64,000 nt of DNA from Archangium gephyra. Lineage in GTDB: Bacteria > Myxococcota > Myxococcia > Myxococcales > Myxococcaceae. A program made the position numbers and the translations under genes. The stretch's first letter is position 1. Every line of letters starts with the position of its first letter. The notes under the pieces are model-generated. The model saw nothing but the letters and a program-made list of their open reading frames with translations. It ran no database searches and was not told the DNA's origin. Below, in pieces: positions 1-8,765 of this stretch. The stretch covers positions 5,154,501 to 5,218,500 of the forward strand of contig NZ_CP011509.1 in the NCBI RefSeq assembly GCF_001027285.1. Reading direction: 5' to 3'.

Positions 1-1
1 C

Positions 2-82
2 CCGGCTTTCAAGGGTGGCCGGAAGGTCGCCGTGCTGGCGGACAAGGAACTGGCGCGCCGTCTGCCCGGACGCAAGGGCTGA
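2..82 (+). CDS. C-terminal end of an unidentified protein (cut by window start)
   Basis: An open frame runs from the window edge to a TGA at 80-82 and encodes 26 residues ending in RRLPGRKG. The basic tail and codon use look coding. It lies 50 bases upstream of the receiver gene of the chemosensory operon and reads the same way, so it may be the preceding operon member. Too little remains to name a family, and a receptor or another signalling protein cannot be told apart. Confidence 0.4.
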   Translation, partial: PAFKGGRKVAVLADKELARRLPGRKG

Positions 83-132
83 AGCTCGCCGCGGCCCTCC
101 GTTCTGCTACGATGCGGGGCCGGTTCCAACGA

Positions 133-507
133 ATGAAGTTCAAGATCCTGATCGTGGAGGACTCCAAGGCGTCACGCGAGCTGATCGCCGCGACGGTGGA
201 GTCCATCTCCGGTCTGGAGGCAATCGCCACCAGCAGCGGCTTCGAGGCCCTCAAGCTCCTGCCCCGGCACCGGTTCGATCTCATCATCACCGACATCAAC
301 ATGCCGGACATCAACGGGTTGGAGCTCATCAACTTCGTCAAGAAGAACCCGAACTACCGCGACACGCCGCTGTTCATCGTCACCACCGAGGGCCGAGAGA
401 AGGATCGCGACCGCGGCCTGGCACTCGGCGCGGCGGAGTATCTCGTCAAGCCCTTCTCACCGCAGAGCCTGGTCGGGCTCGTGCGCCGCTATCTCAAGCT
501 CGCGTGA
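133..507 (+). CDS. Single-domain response regulator (CheY-like)
   Basis: This is a 124-residue stand-alone receiver domain. It has the acidic pair E9/D10, the phospho-acceptor D54 in the segment ITDINMPDING, the conserved Thr in VTTEG, and the Lys of YLVKPF. It should be phosphorylated by the CheA encoded immediately downstream and pass the signal to an output that is not in view. The stop overlaps the CheA GTG by four bases (GTGA), so the two are probably translationally coupled. An in-frame ATG at 112 would add seven residues. I prefer 133 because the receiver fold starts at MKFKILIVED; neither start has a clear ribosome-binding site. A second, similar stand-alone receiver lies at 20976-21359. 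Confidence 0.88.
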   Translation: MKFKILIVEDSKASRELIAATVESISGLEAIATSSGFEALKLLPRHRFDLIITDINMPDINGLELINFVKKNPNYRDTPLFIVTTEGREKDRDRGLALGAAEYLVKPFSPQSLVGLVRRYLKLA

Positions 508-2834
508 ACCAGGCCGGAAAAGCACTCGCGGAGTTCGTTGCCGAGGGGACGGAGATCCTCGAGGCCCTGGGCAAGGACCTGCTCGTGCTGGATCAACAGC
601 GCGGCACGGATCCGGACCCGGATCTCATCAACGGCATCTTCCGGGCGGCGCACTCGCTCAAGGGCCTGTCCGCGCTCTTCGGGCAGGAGCGCATCTCGAA
701 GCTGGCCCACCAGTCCGAGGACCTGCTGGACCGGCTGCGGCTGGGCAAGCTGTCCCTGGACGACCAGGTGCTGGACTCGCTCATCGAGACGCTGGACGTG
801 CTCCAGGCCCTGCTGGCCGAGGCGTCGCGCGAGGTGTCCTCGGACGGCCTGAGCGGGCGCGTGACGGAGCTGGGCACGCGGCTGGCGAACCTGGGCGTCA
901 CGGCGGCCGCCGTCGACGAGGATCCGCTGGATCGGCTGGAGCTGGACGCGCAGGTGCGCGCCGTCTTCACCGAGTACGAGGAGCACCGCCTGCGCGAGAA
1001 CGTGCGCCGCGGCGTGGCCCTCTACCGCGTGCGCGCCGCGTTCGACCTGTCCGACTTCGACACGGGCCTGGCCGAGCTCAACTCGCGCCTCAAGCCGCTG
1101 GGCGAGGTCGTCAGCACGCTGCCCTCGTCGGAGCCGGGCGGGGCCTCGGGCATCGCGTTCGATCTCATCTTCGGCGCCAAGGTGCCGGAGTCCGAGCTGG
1201 CGGCGAAGCTCCAGGGCACGCCCGCGCAGCTCTTCGCGCTGAAGGTGCGTCCCGCGGGCGGTGGTGCCCGGGCCCCCTCGGTGTCCGCCCCCGTGGCGCA
1301 GTCCGCCGCCCAGGGGGTCCGGCAGTCCGCTCCCGCCACCGAGGCGCCCGCCGCGCCCAAGAAGCCGCGCAAGAAGCGGGCTCCCAAGGGCGGGGGCGTG
1401 GAGACGCCCGCCGCGATGGAGAGCCCCGTCCAGGCCCCGCTGCTGCGCGCCGTGGAGGAGGCCAGCCCGGAGGATCTCACCCTGGGCGTGTTGGAGGCGA
1501 TGCGGATGGGCGAGTCCTCCGCCCCCCCTCGCCCCGAGATGGCCGGTCCTCCGGTGCGCACGCTCACGGACGAGCCCGCGTCCCCGCGTGGCCCGCGGAT
1601 GGAGAACGAGTCGGCGCGCTCGCTCACCCAGACGGTGCGCGTGGACATCAGCCGGCTGGACGCGCTGATGAACACCGTGGGCGAGCTGCTGCTCATCAAG
1701 GCCAACCTGCAGCGCATGGTGGAGACCGCGCGTCAGCAGGAGGGCTCGGTGATGCTCTCCAGCAAGCTGTGGGGCCAGGAGTTGTCGCGCGAGACGCGAC
1801 AGTTGGAGCGCAAGCTGGACGCGCTCCAACAGGGCCTGCTCGAGGCGCGCATGGTGCCCGTGGGCCAGGTGTTCGACCGGCTGGCCCGGCTGGTGCGCCG
1901 CATCGCCCGGGACGCGGGCAAGGAGATCGACTTCGTCATCGGCGGCGGCGACGTGGAGCTGGACAAGCTCATCGTCGAGGAGCTGAGCGATCCCCTGATG
2001 CACATCATCCGCAACGCCATCGACCACGGCGCGGAGTCGCCGGAGGCGCGGATGGCGGCGGGCAAGTCCCGGCGGGCGCGCGTGTCGCTGCGGGCCGAGC
2101 AGAAGGGCAACCACGTCGTCATCGAGGTGAGCGACGACGGGGCGGGCATCGACGAGCTGGGCGTGCGCGACATGGCCCTGCGCAAGAACCTCATCACCGA
2201 GGCCCAGGCGCGGGAGATGAGCCGGCGCGAGCTGCTCAACCTCATCTTCCTGCCGGGCTTCTCCACCGCCCGCAGCGTGTCCGAGCTGTCCGGCCGCGGC
2301 GTGGGCCTGGACGTGGTGAAGAACAACATCGGCAACCTGTCCGGCATCATCGACGTGTGGAGCGAGCGCGGGCAGGGCACGGCCTTCCACCTCACGCTGC
2401 CCGTCACCCTGGCCATCATCCGCGCCCTGGTGGTGGGCGTGAGCGGGCGCACCTACGCGGTGCCGCTCAACAGCGTGCTGGAGATCCTCTCCGTGAAGCC
2501 CTCGGAGATCCGCACCGTGGAGCGGCGCGAGGTGCTGGACGTCCGGGGCACCACGCTGCCGCTGATGCGCCTGGCCCGGCAGTTCGGCCACCCCGAGCGC
2601 CAGAACGATCGGCACTTCGTGGTGGTCGCCGGCCTGGCCCAGGAGCGGCTGGGCATCGCCGTGGACGAGCTGCAGGGCCAGCAGGACATCGTCGTCAAAT
2701 CGCTGGGTGGCCGCCTGCAGGGCGTGCGAGGGATCTCCGGGGCCGCGGACCTCGCCAACCGGCGCACCGTCCTGGTGCTGGACGTCGGTGCCTTGCTGGA
2801 GGAGGGGATGAGCCTGGAACGACGCCGCGCGTGA
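504..2834 (+). CDS. cheA: Chemotaxis-type histidine kinase CheA
   Basis: This is a 776-residue hybrid-free CheA starting at GTG 504. The Hpt domain carries the phosphorylated His50 in RAAHSLKG. A Pro/Ala/Lys-rich linker follows (about residues 250-370), then the dimerisation helices. The HATPase domain shows an N-box (HIIRNAIDHG), a G1 box (DDGAGID) and a G2 box (GRGVGLDVVKNN). A C-terminal CheW-like regulatory domain ends the protein. It autophosphorylates under receptor control and would feed the receiver upstream and CheB downstream. The frame is open upstream to position 15, but that stretch overlaps the receiver gene in another frame and does not look like a CheA N-terminus. Confidence 0.95.
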   Translation: MNQAGKALAEFVAEGTEILEALGKDLLVLDQQRGTDPDPDLINGIFRAAHSLKGLSALFGQERISKLAHQSEDLLDRLRLGKLSLDDQVLDSLIETLDVLQALLAEASREVSSDGLSGRVTELGTRLANLGVTAAAVDEDPLDRLELDAQVRAVFTEYEEHRLRENVRRGVALYRVRAAFDLSDFDTGLAELNSRLKPLGEVVSTLPSSEPGGASGIAFDLIFGAKVPESELAAKLQGTPAQLFALKVRPAGGGARAPSVSAPVAQSAAQGVRQSAPATEAPAAPKKPRKKRAPKGGGVETPAAMESPVQAPLLRAVEEASPEDLTLGVLEAMRMGESSAPPRPEMAGPPVRTLTDEPASPRGPRMENESARSLTQTVRVDISRLDALMNTVGELLLIKANLQRMVETARQQEGSVMLSSKLWGQELSRETRQLERKLDALQQGLLEARMVPVGQVFDRLARLVRRIARDAGKEIDFVIGGGDVELDKLIVEELSDPLMHIIRNAIDHGAESPEARMAAGKSRRARVSLRAEQKGNHVVIEVSDDGAGIDELGVRDMALRKNLITEAQAREMSRRELLNLIFLPGFSTARSVSELSGRGVGLDVVKNNIGNLSGIIDVWSERGQGTAFHLTLPVTLAIIRALVVGVSGRTYAVPLNSVLEILSVKPSEIRTVERREVLDVRGTTLPLMRLARQFGHPERQNDRHFVVVAGLAQERLGIAVDELQGQQDIVVKSLGGRLQGVRGISGAADLANRRTVLVLDVGALLEEGMSLERRRA

Positions 2835-2855
2835 TGCCTCCGGCCGTGAGGCTGC

Positions 2856-2861
2856 TATCCT
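2856..2861 (+). promoter_or_regulatory. TANNNT -10-like hexamer 7 nt before a GTG start
   Basis: TATCCT ends seven bases before the GTG of the first CheW gene, and no Shine-Dalgarno sequence lies between. This matches the geometry of leaderless promoters. No convincing -35 is visible, and the gene could equally be transcribed with cheA. Confidence 0.25.
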
Positions 2862-2868
2862 CCACTCC

Positions 2869-3432
2869 GTGCCTTCCCTGTCCGTCCTGCTCGACAGCTT
2901 CTTCTACCGTCCGGATGAGGACGTCGGCCCCATCCAGGAGCTGGTGGCCGGCACCGATGAAACCGTCGAGCCCGTCCCCGAGGAGATCCCCGAGGAGTAC
3001 CTGGCCTTCCGGCTGGAAGGGGAGCACTACGCGGTGCCCATCCACGGGGTGCGGGAGATCGTCAAGGTGCCTCCCCTCACCGAGGTGCCCCGTGCCGCCG
3101 CCAACCTGCTCGGAGTGATGTACCTGCGGGGCGAAGTGTTGCCCGTCTACGACATCAAGGTGAAGCTGCGGCTGGCGGACAAGGCGCAGCTGGTGGCGGG
3201 TCCGGATGCTCCGGAACCTCCGCGCGGTGCGCGCATCATCGTGGTGCAGACGGCGGACGGATTGGCGGGCATCTGGGTGGACCTGGTCTCCGAGGTGGTG
3301 CGGCTCCGGCCCTCGATGCTGGAGCTGGCCCCTCCGGGCGTGGGGGGCGGCGAGCGCGACTGCGTGGTGGGGCTCGGGCGGCGCAAACAGCAGCTCTTCA
3401 TCCTGCTCGACATCTGGCAGGCCCTCACATGA
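2869..3432 (+). CDS. CheW-like coupling protein (first copy)
   Basis: The 187-residue product has an acidic N-terminal extension of about 43 residues before a CheW fold. The fold is seen in YLAFRLEGEHYAVPIHGVRE, then LRGEVLPVYD, then IIVVQ...GIWVDLVSEVVRL. CheW proteins dock CheA to receptors. The GTG start is 34 bases after the cheA stop and has no Shine-Dalgarno sequence, which makes it an exception in an otherwise overlapping operon. The stop overlaps the next CheW gene by four bases. Two dissimilar CheW proteins in one operon suggest two docking surfaces or receptor classes, which is an inference. Confidence 0.88.
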   Translation: MPSLSVLLDSFFYRPDEDVGPIQELVAGTDETVEPVPEEIPEEYLAFRLEGEHYAVPIHGVREIVKVPPLTEVPRAAANLLGVMYLRGEVLPVYDIKVKLRLADKAQLVAGPDAPEPPRGARIIVVQTADGLAGIWVDLVSEVVRLRPSMLELAPPGVGGGERDCVVGLGRRKQQLFILLDIWQALT

Positions 3433-4046
3433 GACAGCGCTTCAATGTCCTGAGCCAGCTGACGCAGTCCCGGGCCGACGAGTCGGCCGCGGCGGAGAGG
3501 GATCCGCTCGTCCAGCTGTGCGCCTTCTTCGTCGGGCCCGAGGAGTACGCGGTGGACATCATGCGGGTGGAGGAGATCCTCCAGCCCCAGCGTCTCACCC
3601 CCATTCGCGGCGCGCCGCTCTTCATCGAGGGCGTCATCCGCCTGCGCGGCTCCATCATCCCCGTGGTGGACCTGCGCAAGCGGCTGCTCGGCGTGGAGGC
3701 CCCGGTGGACACCCCCAAGACGCGGCTGCTGGTGTGCTGGCTGGGCCGCAGGCGCGTGGCCTTCACCGTGGACCGGGTGTCCGAGGTGGTGCGGCTGCGG
3801 CGCAGTGAGATCAAACCCGCCCCGGCCATTGGCGCGGTGGGCCCGGCGCCCTTCATCGTCGGCGTGTACGGCGAGCAGGAGAAGCGCGAGCAGGAGAAGC
3901 AGGAGAAGCGCGAGCCGGAGCGGCGTGGGTTGGAGCGGCGCGCGCCGGAGGCACGCGGGCAGGAGCGGCTCAAGCTGCTGCTGGACGTGAAGGCGTTGCT
4001 GCTCTCGGAGATGGTGCGCGACTCCGGCCGGAGGGTGAACGGATGA
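3429..4046 (+). CDS. CheW-like coupling protein with a charged insertion
   Basis: This 205-residue protein has a CheW domain from about residue 28 (LCAFFVGPEEYAVDIMRVEE; RLRGSIIPVVDLRKRL; FTVDRVSEVVRLR). Just before the last strand (KLLLDVKALL) there is an insertion of about 35 residues, roughly 150-185, made almost only of Glu, Lys, Arg, Gln and Pro, with the unit EQEKRE repeated. Normal CheW proteins lack it. It overlaps both neighbours by four bases (ATGA). The insertion probably loops out and could alter docking to CheA or the neighbouring HEAT protein; that role is a guess. Confidence 0.88.
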   Translation: MRQRFNVLSQLTQSRADESAAAERDPLVQLCAFFVGPEEYAVDIMRVEEILQPQRLTPIRGAPLFIEGVIRLRGSIIPVVDLRKRLLGVEAPVDTPKTRLLVCWLGRRRVAFTVDRVSEVVRLRRSEIKPAPAIGAVGPAPFIVGVYGEQEKREQEKQEKREPERRGLERRAPEARGQERLKLLLDVKALLLSEMVRDSGRRVNG

Positions 4047-6019
4047 TCGAGGAGGGGCGGAACGCCGAGGAGGCGCGTTACCGCGCCCTGCTGGAGCTGG
4101 ATGTGTCCGCCGAGGGCGCGCGGGAGACGCTCGTGGCGGGGCTCCATGACGAGAGCTGGCGGGTGCGCCGCGCCGCCGCCGAGGGCCTCACCCGGGTGCC
4201 CGAGCGCGACAAGGTGGTGGAGCGCCTCATCTCCGTGCTGGGCGAGCGCGACGAGACGGGCGCGCGCAACGCGGCGGCCGAGTCGCTGGCGGGCATGGGC
4301 CCGGAGGCGGTGGGGCCGCTGGTGCGGCTGCTCGGGCACGTGGATCCGGATCAGCGCAAGTTCGCCGCGGACATCCTCGGACAGCTGGGGCAGCCCCAGG
4401 CCGAGGACGCCCTGGTGCAGGCGATGACGGAGGACACGGACCTCAACGTCCGGGTGGCCGCGGCGGAGGCGCTGGGCCAGGTGGGCGGCAAGGTCGCGGC
4501 CCGCGCGCTGGAGCGCATCCTGTACGACCCCGAGCCGCTGTTGCAGCTGAGCGCGCTGGAGTCGCTCGCGTCCCTGCGCCACCCGCCGCCCCTGCCGGAG
4601 GTGGTGCGGTTGCTGGGAAATCCCACGCTCAAGCGCAGCGCCTACCGGGTGCTGGGCCTCATTCCGCAGGTGGCCGCCACGGAGCTGGTGTGCCGGGGGC
4701 TGGGCGCGGAGTCGCGCTCCACCCGCGAGGCGGCGCTCGTGGCCCTGGGCACGCAGGCGGGCCTCGCGGAGCCGTCCCTGCGGCCCGAGATGGAAGCGGC
4801 GGTGCGGTTGGCACTCAAGCGGCTGCCGGAGGCGGTGGGGTGGGTGGCCAGCGCGCTGGAGTCGGATGACATCGAGCTGAAGGCCGGAGCGCTCGTCGCG
4901 GCGGCGGCGCTGCGCGAGCCGCAGCTGGCGCCCCTGGTGGCGGAGGTGGCGCAGGAAGAGCGGTTGATGCCGGAGGTGATGCGCACGCTGGCGTACTTCG
5001 GCCCGGAGACGGGACGCGAGCTGCTGGCGAGCATGGACCGGCTCTCCTTCCCGGCCCGCGAGGTGGCGGGACACGTCCTGGTGGAGCTGGTGGACGCCAC
5101 GTTCGTCCCCGAGCTGGTGCAGATGCTCGACTGGGGCGAGGTGGACCTGAAGGCCGTGGCGGTGCAGGCGCTGGGACGGACGAGCTCGCTGGAGGCGGTG
5201 GAGCCCCTGGCGCAGCTGCTCTCGCACCCGGAGCTGGCCGGGCCAGCGGTGCGCGCGCTGGTGACGCTGGCCGCCAACTTCCCCAAGCAGGTGGTGCAGG
5301 CGCTGGAGTCGGCGCTGGAGCACGGCGCGGAGCCGGTGGTGCTGAGCGCGCTGGTGCGCGTGGGAGGCACGGCCATGCTGCCCCTGGTGCGGCGGACGGC
5401 GCGCGAGGCCTCCGTGCCGCTGCGGGCCACCGCGGTGGAGGTGCTGGCCGCGGTGGACCCGGTGGGAGGCCTGGAGCTGGCGCGCCAGTCGCTGACGGAC
5501 GAGTCTCCCCGGGTGCGCACCGCGGCGGCGCGGGTGCTGGGCCAGGTGGGGGATGCGTCGATGGCGGGGCTGCTGAAGCAGGCCCTGGCCGACGAGGCCC
5601 TGGAAGTGCGGCTCGCCGCGCTGGATGCGGTGGGGGAGTGCGGAGCCCTGGAGCGGGTGGCGGACCTGGAAGCCCTGGTGCCGCACCCGGATGGAGCCAT
5701 CGCCTGGCGGGCGGTGCAGGCGCTGGCGCGGCTGGGCGCCCTGCGGGACGAGGTGCTCCGCAAGGCCGTGAGCCATGGAGACCATGAGGTGGTGAAGGCG
5801 GCGCTGATGGCGGGCGCGGCCTCGGCCGAGGGAGTGTCGCTGGCGGTGGAGTTGCTGGGCCACACGAGCTGGGACGTGCGGGCCGCGGCGGCGCGGGTGC
5901 TGGGGGACTCCGGTGGGCCCGAGTGCCTGCCGGCGACACGGGCCGCCCTGGCGGCCGAGATGGATTCATTGGCACGCCGCGCGCTGGTGGACGCGGTGGA
6001 GCGGTTGTCTGGGCGCTGA
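4043..6019 (+). CDS. HEAT-repeat protein of the chemosensory operon
   Basis: The 658-residue product is almost entirely helical HEAT/PBS-lyase-type repeats of about 30 residues, with recurring signatures such as VRRAAAEGL, VRVAAAEALGQVG and VRTAAARVLGQVG. It has no signal peptide or membrane segment, so it should be cytoplasmic. HEAT proteins sit in some myxobacterial chemosensory operons; Cpc7 of the Myxococcus xanthus Che7 system is one I recall. They are thought to be binding scaffolds. It overlaps the preceding CheW gene by four bases, and cheR follows about 25 bases after its stop. A bilin-lyase activity is not supported by anything here. Confidence 0.85.
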   Translation: MIEEGRNAEEARYRALLELDVSAEGARETLVAGLHDESWRVRRAAAEGLTRVPERDKVVERLISVLGERDETGARNAAAESLAGMGPEAVGPLVRLLGHVDPDQRKFAADILGQLGQPQAEDALVQAMTEDTDLNVRVAAAEALGQVGGKVAARALERILYDPEPLLQLSALESLASLRHPPPLPEVVRLLGNPTLKRSAYRVLGLIPQVAATELVCRGLGAESRSTREAALVALGTQAGLAEPSLRPEMEAAVRLALKRLPEAVGWVASALESDDIELKAGALVAAAALREPQLAPLVAEVAQEERLMPEVMRTLAYFGPETGRELLASMDRLSFPAREVAGHVLVELVDATFVPELVQMLDWGEVDLKAVAVQALGRTSSLEAVEPLAQLLSHPELAGPAVRALVTLAANFPKQVVQALESALEHGAEPVVLSALVRVGGTAMLPLVRRTAREASVPLRATAVEVLAAVDPVGGLELARQSLTDESPRVRTAAARVLGQVGDASMAGLLKQALADEALEVRLAALDAVGECGALERVADLEALVPHPDGAIAWRAVQALARLGALRDEVLRKAVSHGDHEVVKAALMAGAASAEGVSLAVELLGHTSWDVRAAAARVLGDSGGPECLPATRAALAAEMDSLARRALVDAVERLSGR

Positions 6020-6044
6020 GAAGCCGCGGAGGTTCTCGGGGGTG

Positions 6045-6914
6045 ATGCCTTTCGATACAGGCAGGCCGGAGATGACCGCGGAGGAGTTCCGCCTGTTGCG
6101 GGACTTCGTCTACGGCCATTGCGGCATCCTCGTGCGTGACGACATGAAGTACGTCATGCAGCGGCGGCTGTGGCCCCGGTTGGAGGCGCTGGGCCTGACG
6201 GACTTCAGCGCCTACTACCGCTACCTGCGCTTCGACGCGCAGCGCCGCGCCGAGCTGGAGACGGCCATCGAGGCCCTCACCACGCACGAGACGTACTTCT
6301 TCCGCGAGCCGCGCCAGCTCAAGGCCTTCTCCGAGGAGCTGCTGCCCCAGTTGGAGCGCCGCAACGCGCGCACGAAGCGGCTGCGCGTCTGGTCCGCGGG
6401 GTGCTCGTCCGGGGAGGAGGCCTACACCGTGGCCATGCTCCTCAAGGACAGTGGGCGCTTCGAGGGCTGGGACGTGGAGGTGCACGGCACGGACATCTCC
6501 CGCCGGGTGCTGGCCGCCGCGCGCCAGGGCGAGTACGGGCCCTCCGCGCTTCGCGCCACGCCGCCGGACAAGGTCGCCCGCTACTTCGTCCACGTGGGGC
6601 CCAACCGGGTGCGCGTGCGCGACGACATCCGCGCCTGGGTGTCCTTCGGGCACCACAACCTGCAGGATCCGGACACGGCCCTTCACATCTCCCGGCCGGA
6701 CGTCGTCTTCTGCCGGAATGTGCTGATCTACTTCGACACCCCCGCGCGGCAGCGGGTGTTGCGCCTCATCTACGACAAGCTGGTGCCCGGCGGTCATCTC
6801 CTGCTGGGGCACTCGGAGAACCTCATCAACCTCAGCGCGGACTTCGAGCTGGTGCACCTGCGCAGTGATCTCGTCTACCGCAAGCCGGAGCTCGGCGGAG
6901 GAGGGAGCCCGTGA
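6045..6914 (+). CDS. cheR: Chemoreceptor methyltransferase CheR
   Basis: This is a 289-residue S-adenosylmethionine-dependent glutamate O-methyltransferase. It has the N-terminal CheR helical domain (EFRLLRDFVYGHCGI), the motif THETYFFREP, the SAM-binding loop WSAGCSSGEEAYT, the segment GTDISRRVL, and DVVFCRNVLIYF. It methylates receptors in opposition to the CheB encoded next. A GGAGG at 6028-6032 is 9 nt before an in-frame GTG at 6042 and 12 nt before the ATG at 6045. Either may be used, and ATG 6072 is a third option. The stop overlaps the cheB GTG by four bases. Confidence 0.93.
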   Translation: MPFDTGRPEMTAEEFRLLRDFVYGHCGILVRDDMKYVMQRRLWPRLEALGLTDFSAYYRYLRFDAQRRAELETAIEALTTHETYFFREPRQLKAFSEELLPQLERRNARTKRLRVWSAGCSSGEEAYTVAMLLKDSGRFEGWDVEVHGTDISRRVLAAARQGEYGPSALRATPPDKVARYFVHVGPNRVRVRDDIRAWVSFGHHNLQDPDTALHISRPDVVFCRNVLIYFDTPARQRVLRLIYDKLVPGGHLLLGHSENLINLSADFELVHLRSDLVYRKPELGGGGSP

Positions 6915-7942
6915 GCGCCGAGCCCGTGAAGGTGCTGGTGGTGGACGACTCGGCCCACAACCGGCGGCTGCTGACGGAGCTGCTCGAGTCCTCGCCGGAC
7001 GTGAAGGTGGTGGGCACGGCGTGCGACGGCAACGAGGGCCTGCGCCAGGTGCTGGCGCTGCACCCGGACGTGGTGACGTTGGACCTGGAGATGCCGCGGC
7101 TGGGCGGGTACTCCTTCCTGCGGCTGCTGAAGAGCTCGGCGCCCACGCCCGTCATCGTCATCTCCAGCTATGCGCACAAGACGGACGTCTTCAAGGCGCT
7201 GGAGCTGGGAGCCTTCGACTTCATCGCCAAGCCGGCCAAGCCCACGCCGGACGTGTTGGAGAAGCTGCGCAAGGAGCTGTACGAGAAGGTGCAGGCGGCG
7301 AGGCTGATCCGGCCGGCGGAGGTGAAGCCGGTGGTGCGCAAGCCGAAGGTGATGCCGCTGGAGCCCTCGTTCGTGGTGGGCATCGGGGCGTCCACGGGCG
7401 GGCCGCCGGCGGTGCAGCGGCTGCTGGAGTCGCTCGCGCCGGAGCCGTCCATGTGCCTGCTGGTGTGCCAGCACATGCCCAAGCAGTTCACCCGTGCCTT
7501 CGCGGAGCGGCTGGACAAGCTGGGCCCCTTCTCCGTGCGCGAGGCGCAGGAGGGAGACGTGCTGGCCCCGGGCCACGTCTTCATCGCGCCCGGCGGGCGG
7601 CAGCTGGTGGTGTACCGGCAGAACGGGCAGTACGTGGTGGGCACGCCGCCGCCGACGATGCAGGACAAGCACGCGCCCTCGGTGGACCGGCTCTTCATGA
7701 GCCTGGCCGAGGTGTTCGGACCCAAGACGATCGGCGTGGTGCTGACGGGGATGGGCTCGGACGGGGCAGGGGGCGCCAAGGTCATCCGCAAGGCGGGCGG
7801 CGAGGTGTGGGCCGAGTCCGAGGAGACGGCCGTCATCTACGGGATGCCCCAGGAGGCGGTGGCCACCGGCGCGGTGAGCCGGGTGCTGCCGCTCGGGGAG
7901 ATCGGCCCGGCGCTGGTGGATCTGGCGCGCAAGCGCCGGTGA
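6911..7942 (+). CDS. cheB: Chemoreceptor methylesterase CheB
   Basis: The 343-residue product has an N-terminal receiver (D12/D13 pair, phospho-Asp D58, Lys in FIAKPAKP), a linker, and a C-terminal methylesterase domain. The catalytic triad is visible as Ser161 (GIGASTGG), His188 (CQHMP) and Asp284 (GMGSDGA). It would demethylate or deamidate receptors after phosphorylation by CheA. The start GTG overlaps the cheR stop. It completes the adaptation module, although no methyl-accepting receptor is encoded in the window. Confidence 0.95.
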   Translation: MSAEPVKVLVVDDSAHNRRLLTELLESSPDVKVVGTACDGNEGLRQVLALHPDVVTLDLEMPRLGGYSFLRLLKSSAPTPVIVISSYAHKTDVFKALELGAFDFIAKPAKPTPDVLEKLRKELYEKVQAARLIRPAEVKPVVRKPKVMPLEPSFVVGIGASTGGPPAVQRLLESLAPEPSMCLLVCQHMPKQFTRAFAERLDKLGPFSVREAQEGDVLAPGHVFIAPGGRQLVVYRQNGQYVVGTPPPTMQDKHAPSVDRLFMSLAEVFGPKTIGVVLTGMGSDGAGGAKVIRKAGGEVWAESEETAVIYGMPQEAVATGAVSRVLPLGEIGPALVDLARKRR

Positions 7943-7958
7943 CGGTAGAGGCGGTGAC

Positions 7959-8750
7959 ATGAAGACGTTTCCCACGGAGTTCGCGGAGCTGCTCACCCCC
8001 AAGGGGCGGCGCATCCTGGAGGGGAAGGATCCGGAGGCCTGTGGGGTGCTGCTGCGGCCGGGACATCGCTTCGTGGCGCTGAGCGGGGTGCTGGACGCGC
8101 GCAAGGCGGTGGCGTGCCGGGAGCTGCTGGAGAAGGCGCTGCGGGACACGCTGACGCAGATGGAGGACGCGATTCCCCCGGAGAGCATCTGGGGGATGAC
8201 GGAGAACTACGCGGAGCTGTTGCCCAAGACGGTGCGGGTGAGGACGGCGCTGCTGGAGAGCCGGCGCTCGCGCTCGTGGAAGGCGGCCGAGGCGGTGGGG
8301 CTGGTGGCGATGATGCGCTCGGAGAGCTTCGCGGCGTTCGCATCGTCGGTGAGCGGGCGGGCACTGCGGCGCAAGTGGGGGATTCAAGCGCTGTGCTACG
8401 GCCCGGGGGACTACACGGGCCCGCACAACGATCACCACCCCGAGGATGCCGAGGCCTTCGATGGCTACGTGGACATGCACCTCACGTTCGCCACGCCCAC
8501 GGTGGCGCACCAGTGGCTCGTCTACGCGAAGGGCGGACACTTCTCGGAGATGCGGAGCGTGAACACCGTGGGAGGCATCACGGTGTACCGGCTGCCCTTC
8601 TGGCACTACACGACGCCCCTGATGGCGAAGCCGGGCGCCGAGGAGGACGCACGGCGCTGGGTGCTGCTGGGCACGTTCCTGGACGCGCCCCGGGAGTACC
8701 GTCGTGGCACGGCCATCGAGCCGCCTCCGTCCGTCGCGCGGCCCGGCTGA
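7959..8750 (+). CDS. Putative Fe(II)/2-oxoglutarate-type oxygenase
   Basis: I recognise the fold pattern, not a named family. In this 263-residue protein His156 and Asp158 in TGPHNDHH form an HxD pair. His216 in PFWHYTTP lies 60 residues later, preceded by GGITVYRL and followed by RRWVLLGTFLD. This matches the HxD...H facial triad and last strands of double-stranded beta-helix oxygenases. It starts 16 bases after cheB in the same direction, so it may be the last gene of the chemosensory operon. It has no signal peptide or membrane segment. The substrate is unknown, and a non-catalytic cupin-like fold is the alternative. Confidence 0.5.
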   Translation: MKTFPTEFAELLTPKGRRILEGKDPEACGVLLRPGHRFVALSGVLDARKAVACRELLEKALRDTLTQMEDAIPPESIWGMTENYAELLPKTVRVRTALLESRRSRSWKAAEAVGLVAMMRSESFAAFASSVSGRALRRKWGIQALCYGPGDYTGPHNDHHPEDAEAFDGYVDMHLTFATPTVAHQWLVYAKGGHFSEMRSVNTVGGITVYRLPFWHYTTPLMAKPGAEEDARRWVLLGTFLDAPREYRRGTAIEPPPSVARPG

Positions 8751-8765
8751 GGCCCGGATCCCGGG

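Noticed and set aside
15-503. N-terminal extension of the CheA frame
   Set aside because: It overlaps the receiver gene in another frame and does not resemble an Hpt domain; CheA starts at GTG 504.
489-2615. Long minus-strand open frame of about 700 codons opposite cheA
   Set aside because: Its His/Gln/Leu/Arg-rich translation is typical of the antisense of a GC-rich gene, and cheA on the other strand is certain. Similar long antisense frames opposite leuS, lysS/lolCE and bamA were dropped for the same reason.
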